This document shows positions 7,348 through 9,573 of a stretch of 9,573 nucleotides of DNA, in pieces; position 1 is the first letter of the stretch; each line of letters begins with the position of its first letter. The position numbers were made by a program, and so were the translations under genes. This DNA comes from Oligoflexia bacterium (GTDB lineage: Bacteria > Myxococcota_A > UBA796 > UBA2385), in the NCBI GenBank assembly GCA_013152105.1, contig JAADHA010000041.1, forward strand, positions 1 to 9,573, written 5' to 3'. A model generated the notes under the pieces. The model had not been told where the DNA came from, did not search any database, and worked only from the letters and a program-made list of their open reading frames with translations.

Positions 7348-7590
7348 ATGAAGTTCATTCAGCCCCCCACTCCGCTTTGGTCTGCCCAGGCCAAGGCAGT
7401 GTGCTCCGTTCCTTGTCGGCGCGCAGTCCGCTCGGTGCTCGTACTCGCACCCGCTGTGGGTGGCACCGTGAGCACCGCACGCCTGTGCACCGAAGCCTTG
7501 ATGGATCTGGCCGGCCCGGATGGATCGACCAAGCCCTCGTCCGTGTACGTGTGGAACGGTTCGATCTTCGATCCCGCAGTTACCTGGTAA
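7348..7590 (+). CDS. Unrecognised 80-residue small protein
   Basis: A small gene upstream of the lipoprotein. The start ATG 7348 is supported by GGAG at 7336-7339 (8 nt spacing) and AGGAG touching the ATG at 7343-7347. The frame can be extended upstream to 7180, but that crosses the probable promoter and is not needed. The product begins MKFIQPPTPLW, contains three cysteines (two in AVCSVPCRR), a hydrophobic stretch SVLVLAPAVGGTV, and ends in VYVWNGSIFDPAVTW. Third positions are G/C-rich, as in coding sequence. There is no clear signal peptide, and the hydrophobic stretch is short for a membrane span. The stop is 14 bp from the next ATG, so the two genes are probably one operon. The competing frame over the same bases (7311 onward, in phase with the lipoprotein) is arginine-rich and less protein-like. 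Function unknown. Confidence 0.5.
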   Translation: MKFIQPPTPLWSAQAKAVCSVPCRRAVRSVLVLAPAVGGTVSTARLCTEALMDLAGPDGSTKPSSVYVWNGSIFDPAVTW

Positions 7591-7604
7591 ACCCGGAGAA
7601 ACCC

Positions 7605-8153
7605 ATGCCCCGCATCGTCTTCTGTGCATTCCTCGGAATTCTGTCCCTCACTATCGCCTGCACCGGTTCCCGCGACGGCAATGACAGCGGCTGCATCGCT
7701 GGAGCCTCTCAGGGGACGCTCAGCTCGGATCGCTCGCAGTGGCCCGACGAACTGGCCACTATCGTGGATGTCTACACCGCAGCAGCGGGCACATGGTCGG
7801 TGGTGGTGGACTGTCCCCCGGAGAAGCCGGTGTCAGCCCAGTTTGACTTCCAGCCGTGCGAATCGTCGGACATGGAGCTGTTCGCAATGGACGCCTGTAC
7901 CATGGATAGCTGGCAGGCACGCTGCACGAACGCGCAGGCATCGTTCTCGGGTTGGAGCGGGCGCACCTTCGACAACAGTGAAGCTTTCTCCCAAATCTGG
8001 TCGCACGACGTAGGATGGATCTACACCATCTACGTGGGAAACCCCAACACTGACTTCCGCATGATAGGCTACGCTGATGGTAGCTTGAAGGGTTTCGTCT
8101 ACGGAGATGCAAACCACCCGACCAACTCATGCACGCTGACATTCCAGCGTTAG
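7605..8153 (+). CDS. Putative secreted lipoprotein, cysteine-rich, unknown function
   Basis: GGAG at 7595-7598 lies 6 nt before ATG 7605, a well-placed ribosome site. The 182-residue product starts with a lipoprotein signal: MPR, a hydrophobic core IVFCAFLGILSLTIA and the lipobox TIAC with C19 as the likely lipidated residue. Threonine at +2 would favour outer-membrane sorting by the usual rule. The mature part begins with a Gly/Ser/Asp linker (TGSRDGNDSG) and has six further cysteines (C30, then in VVDCPP, FQPCES, MDACTM, QARCTN and NSCTLTF). It is rich in aromatic and beta-type sequence (WSVVVDC, WIYTIYVG), suggesting a small disulfide-stabilised beta domain. Codon third positions are less G/C-biased than in the flanking genes, which hints at a faster-evolving or acquired gene. 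I recognise no family. Confidence 0.7.
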   Translation: MPRIVFCAFLGILSLTIACTGSRDGNDSGCIAGASQGTLSSDRSQWPDELATIVDVYTAAAGTWSVVVDCPPEKPVSAQFDFQPCESSDMELFAMDACTMDSWQARCTNAQASFSGWSGRTFDNSEAFSQIWSHDVGWIYTIYVGNPNTDFRMIGYADGSLKGFVYGDANHPTNSCTLTFQR

Positions 8154-8484
8154 GCGGGTTTGCACTGCCGCAGGCCGCCGGGAGGTGTCCTCTTGACAGG
8201 GCAAGATTGCAGCCAATTTTGAACCCGAGCAAGTCAGCGACCATCATCTCGGTTCGATGCGGGAAAGGCAGTCCGCAGTGGCGCATCCTCCGGTGACTGC
8301 GTCTCAGCTTGGCGGACGCGCTGCTGCTGGCGCTGGTGCGGAACCAGCTTGAAGGAGCCCACCAGGAGTTCGGCCTGGCCGCTCAGGGCGGTCGCCGGAG
8401 TCCAGCGCGGGTTCGCCCAGCAAGGCACCCAGCCACAGCCTGTCGACGGCACGATGGGTCCCTGCTCGGCCTGGATGGGCTCGA
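8154..8484. other. Intergenic stretch with several small hairpins and no convincing gene
   Basis: The 331 bp between two convergent genes hold no frame I would call a gene. Perfect or nearly perfect inverted repeats follow one another: 8221-8229/8248-8255 (8 bp, C8224 bulged), directly abutting 8256-8261/8282-8287 (6 bp), then 8299-8303/8315-8319 (5 bp) and 8332-8337/8343-8348 (6 bp, five-base loop). None is followed by a T-run on the plus strand, so they are not typical intrinsic terminators. The minus strand has two short coding-like pieces (AVDRLWLGALLGEPALDSGD near 8395-8460, and the ORF 8234-8452) that I could not assign. Confidence 0.5.
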
Positions 8485-9573
8485 CTATTCTTCCGTACCA
8501 GTGGGAATCGTATAGACCCCCGGAAAGACGGGTGAACCCAGGTCGGCCTCTACCCCATCCAGGGGCACCACGGTGCCGCGTGGAACGACGAGTACATGGG
8601 TGAAGCCGGCCTGTCGGAGCGCCTTGAGGGTGCTGGGTGCGACGCGCTGGCCGCTCAGCCAGGGGTCGACCCCTCTCCGCAGCCAGCCGACTTGGCGGTC
8701 CTTGTCGGGAAGCTCCTTGCGCAGGCCCTCCAGCATCGGGCGCTGGTGGATCGGCTGCAAGGCCAGTGCGCCGCCCTGGTTACCCGTGAGATCCACGATT
8801 GCGCCGATGTGCTGGTCGTCGGTGTGATCGGCGATCCACCGCGCCTGCGTCAAACCCTCGGGCTCCACCATCGCGCTCCAGGGGGCGCCCAGCTCGACGG
8901 CGTGACGCATGGGCAGGGCGAGCAAGGCGGTCGCGAGCACGGCGGGCCAGGGCAAGCGATCGAGCAGGCGTGAGAGGCCCACGGCGAGCAGGGGGACCAG
9001 CACCAGGGCGGCGCGAATGGGGTGGTGCATCCGAGCGAGCGGTGGAAACAGCTCGCCCGCCCAGGCCATGGGCGAGGTGAAGAGCGCGCCGCCCCCATCC
9101 CATGTGGGGTTCGGACCGAGGGCGATGAGCACGAGCAGCGCGATCACCGCACCCAGTCGGAGGGCCTGGCGCCCGCGGGCGGCGAGCAGGGCCGGCAAGC
9201 CGATGAGCAAGGCGGGATGCAGGCGAAAGCGCTCCTGGACGCGGGCCAGGCCGAGCAGGCCGGCGACCGGCAGGCGCGTGAAGCCGGCGTCGGGCGGCCG
9301 GGTCTGGGCATCGCTCCACACGGGGGAGAGCCACCACAGGTAGGGGATCATCGGGATGGCGGCGGCCAGCAAGCCCCAGGCCGGACAGAGGATCAAGGCG
9401 ACCAGCCCGAACAGCAGCCCGGTGTAGACGTAGAACAAGCCTTGCAGACCGATAAGCAGCCCACCCAAGACGGACTGGATCCGCCCCTGCGCCAACAGGC
9501 CCAGCGCCAGCAAGCCAGGCCAGACGGCACCAGAGAGGGTGCGGCCACCGGCGATCTCGTGGAGCATCACGGG
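8485..9573 (-). CDS. Polytopic membrane protein, possibly a GT-C/YfhO-like glycosyltransferase, C-terminal part
   Basis: The frame is open to the right window edge, so the true start lies outside; the GTG at 9570 and ATG at 9567 are probably internal. The visible 362 or so residues begin with closely packed hydrophobic helices (for example LSGAVWPGLLALGLLAQG, IQSVLGGLLIGLQGLFYVY, GLLAAAIPMIPYLWWL). More spans follow (LGAVIALLVLIALG, AALVLVPLLAVGLSRLL, WPAVLATALLALP). A soluble C-terminal domain of about 135 residues comes after, containing ALRQAGFTHVLVVPRGTVV. This layout, many spans and then a globular end, fits large GT-C-type or YfhO-like membrane glycosyltransferases, which use lipid-linked sugars on the outer side of the inner membrane. 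The N-terminal catalytic acidic motif that would confirm this is not in the window, so the call is inference from topology. Confidence 0.6.
   Translation of the reverse strand, partial: PVMLHEIAGGRTLSGAVWPGLLALGLLAQGRIQSVLGGLLIGLQGLFYVYTGLLFGLVALILCPAWGLLAAAIPMIPYLWWLSPVWSDAQTRPPDAGFTRLPVAGLLGLARVQERFRLHPALLIGLPALLAARGRQALRLGAVIALLVLIALGPNPTWDGGGALFTSPMAWAGELFPPLARMHHPIRAALVLVPLLAVGLSRLLDRLPWPAVLATALLALPMRHAVELGAPWSAMVEPEGLTQARWIADHTDDQHIGAIVDLTGNQGGALALQPIHQRPMLEGLRKELPDKDRQVGWLRRGVDPWLSGQRVAPSTLKALRQAGFTHVLVVPRGTVVPLDGVEADLGSPVFPGVYTIPTGTEE

Noticed and set aside
8193..8198. Perfect -35 hexamer TTGACA downstream of the lipoprotein gene
   Set aside because: At 16-18 bp spacing the following bases (around ccaattttg) give no acceptable -10 element, and no plus-strand gene follows.
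8405..8420. Sequence gggttcgccc resembling a tRNA T-arm
   Set aside because: No acceptor stem, anticodon arm or conserved T-loop context can be built around it.
1..9573. CRISPR array, rRNA, tRNA or complete insertion sequence
   Set aside because: No regularly spaced repeats, no RNA-gene signatures and no intact transposase were seen on either strand.

Overview
The window is GC-rich DNA with strong G/C third-position bias and GTG as well as ATG starts. Its gene content includes a long fused MFS/spermidine synthase-like membrane protein, a TPR protein ending in ClpX-type zinc fingers, and a small lipoprotein. This suggests a large-genome Gram-negative bacterium, perhaps a myxobacterium or other former deltaproteobacterium. 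That placement is inferred from gene style; no rRNA or marker gene is present to prove it.

Left part, + strand (1-2079): the last 52 codons of a protein that looks like the C-terminal ACT domain of an aspartate kinase, then a confident phosphatidylserine synthase (264-1094), then a zinc hydrolase of the succinylglutamate desuccinylase/aspartoacylase family (1099-2079). The last two are 4 bp apart and probably co-transcribed.

Middle (2096-6888): two divergent genes. On the minus strand is a fused MFS/spermidine synthase-like protein of about 884 residues, converging on the hydrolase with a 16-bp gap. It is split by a frameshift near 4309-4316. On the plus strand is a 672-residue protein with about eight TPR units, a helical middle and two tandem C4 zinc fingers of ClpX type. 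The roughly 120 bp between their starts should hold both promoters.

Accessory-looking stretch (6889-8484): coding density drops. It holds a strongly self-complementary 175-bp segment that could be a structured RNA, a coding-like relic on the minus strand, a good promoter followed by a two-gene unit (an unrecognised 80-residue protein and a cysteine-rich lipoprotein), and a run of small hairpins before the next gene.

Right part (8485 to the edge, minus strand): the C-terminal 363 codons of a polytopic membrane protein, possibly a GT-C/YfhO-like glycosyltransferase, cut by the window end.

The genes do not form one pathway. The left block is housekeeping-like, the middle pair may be functionally linked only by position, and the 6.9-8.5 kb stretch is the most likely place for undescribed biology.
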